Assembly: GCA_964526565.1 (NCBI GenBank)
Contig: CAZGMC010000034.1
Location: 1-36,965, forward strand
DNA: 36,965 nt
Direction of reading: 5' to 3'
From: CAZGMC01 sp964526565
GTDB lineage: Bacteria; Pseudomonadota; Alphaproteobacteria; DSM-16000; Inquilinaceae
Below, piece after piece: positions 36,504 to 36,965 of this stretch. The position numbers and the translations under genes were made by a program. Each line of letters opens with the position of its first letter. The first letter of the stretch is position 1. The notes below the pieces were generated by a model. It worked only from the letters and a program-made list of their open reading frames with translations, was not told where the DNA came from and did no database searches.

Positions 36504-36965
36504 ATGCGCTCTCGTTTCTCCGTTCTGGCAATCACGGTTGCCGCGGCCCTGCCGCTGGCCGGCTGCGGCGGCGGTCTGTTCGGTTGGTTCGGCGGAGCTG
36601 AAGAGCCGCCGCTGCCAGGCACCCGCGTCTCGGTGCTGGAGCTGGCCCAGGCGCTGGAGCCGGATCCGGGCCTCGCCGGCCTCGACATCGTGCTGCCGGC
36701 ACCGGTGGCGAACGCGGACTGGCCGGTACCGGGCGCCGTGCCCAGTCACAATCCCGGGCACCTGGAGCTGACGGGCGGGCTGCAGCGCGCCTGGCGGACC
36801 GGCATCGGGCGCGGCTCCAGCAGCAACCGCCGCCTGATCAACCCACCCATCGTCGTCGACGGCGTCGTCTATGTCGGCGACGCTGCCGGTCACGTCACGG
36901 CGGTCTCGGCCGGCTCCGGGGAGGTGCTGTGGCAGGTCCGCGCCGCCTCGCCGTACGAGGACAGC
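36504..36965 (+). CDS. bamB: Outer-membrane assembly lipoprotein BamB, N-terminal part
   Basis: The first 154 codons; the right edge cuts the gene. A lipoprotein signal (MRSRFSVLAITVAAALPLAG then Cys) is followed by a Gly-rich stretch and the start of a PQQ-type beta-propeller: WRTGIGRGSSSNRRL, PPIVVDGVVYVGDAAGHVTA and GEVLWQVR, the usual blade pattern. BamB assists the BamA complex in inserting outer-membrane proteins. It follows the YfgM-like gene in one operon; der is often next but is outside the window. Confidence 0.93.
   Translation, partial: MRSRFSVLAITVAAALPLAGCGGGLFGWFGGAEEPPLPGTRVSVLELAQALEPDPGLAGLDIVLPAPVANADWPVPGAVPSHNPGHLELTGGLQRAWRTGIGRGSSSNRRLINPPIVVDGVVYVGDAAGHVTAVSAGSGEVLWQVRAASPYEDS

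Overview
The window looks like chromosomal DNA of a high-GC alphaproteobacterium, probably Rhodospirillales-like. The reasons are the order ribE-ribB-ribH-nusB-thiL followed by a fliL-like gene and hppA, a DUF2794 gene, an HpnN-type hopanoid transporter, and a bamB gene preceded by a YfgM-like gene. No phage, plasmid replication gene, transposase, tRNA, rRNA or CRISPR array is visible. One 100-N assembly gap (35532-35631) lies inside a 12-bp tandem repeat. hppA is cut by the left edge and bamB by the right edge.

Layout. 1-7105 (minus): a housekeeping block of proton-pumping pyrophosphatase, FliL-like protein, thiL, nusB, ribH, ribB(A) and ribE. 7365-7906 (plus): a MazE/MazF-type toxin-antitoxin locus whose toxin is split by two opposite one-base shifts. 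8129-12661: envelope genes, namely a YcbK-type murein peptidase, a lytic transglycosylase, a CapA-like lipoprotein and three small unknown proteins. 12703-15018 (minus): a soluble hybrid histidine kinase with a shortened first receiver. 15313-20120 (minus): a YhaO/YhaN (SbcDC-like) nuclease-ATPase pair.

20310-25850 is the most unusual part. It holds an MDR dehydrogenase, a PTPS/QueD-like protein lacking key active-site residues, a GT4 glycosyltransferase and a SAM methyltransferase in one plus-strand row. Next to it are a stand-alone RibD reductase-domain protein (minus) and a GTP cyclohydrolase II (plus). Together these could make a GTP-derived, glycosylated and methylated pyrimidine or pteridine. 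The same GTP cyclohydrolase II probably also serves riboflavin synthesis, because the RibBA-type protein at 5352-6515 has lost the zinc cysteines of its own cyclohydrolase domain.

25914-29750 (minus) encodes all four subunits of a sodium-translocating methylmalonyl-CoA-type decarboxylase (carboxyltransferase, OadG-like, biotin carrier, OadB-like). It sits beside GTP-dependent PEP carboxykinase (29917-31770) and hpnN (32305-34938). After the gap come DUF2794, a YfgM-like protein and the start of BamB.

A recurring feature is short, nearly perfect tandem duplication (units of 12, 13 or 15 bp, 2 to 4.5 copies, plus a hexamer tract) at nine places, both between and inside genes.
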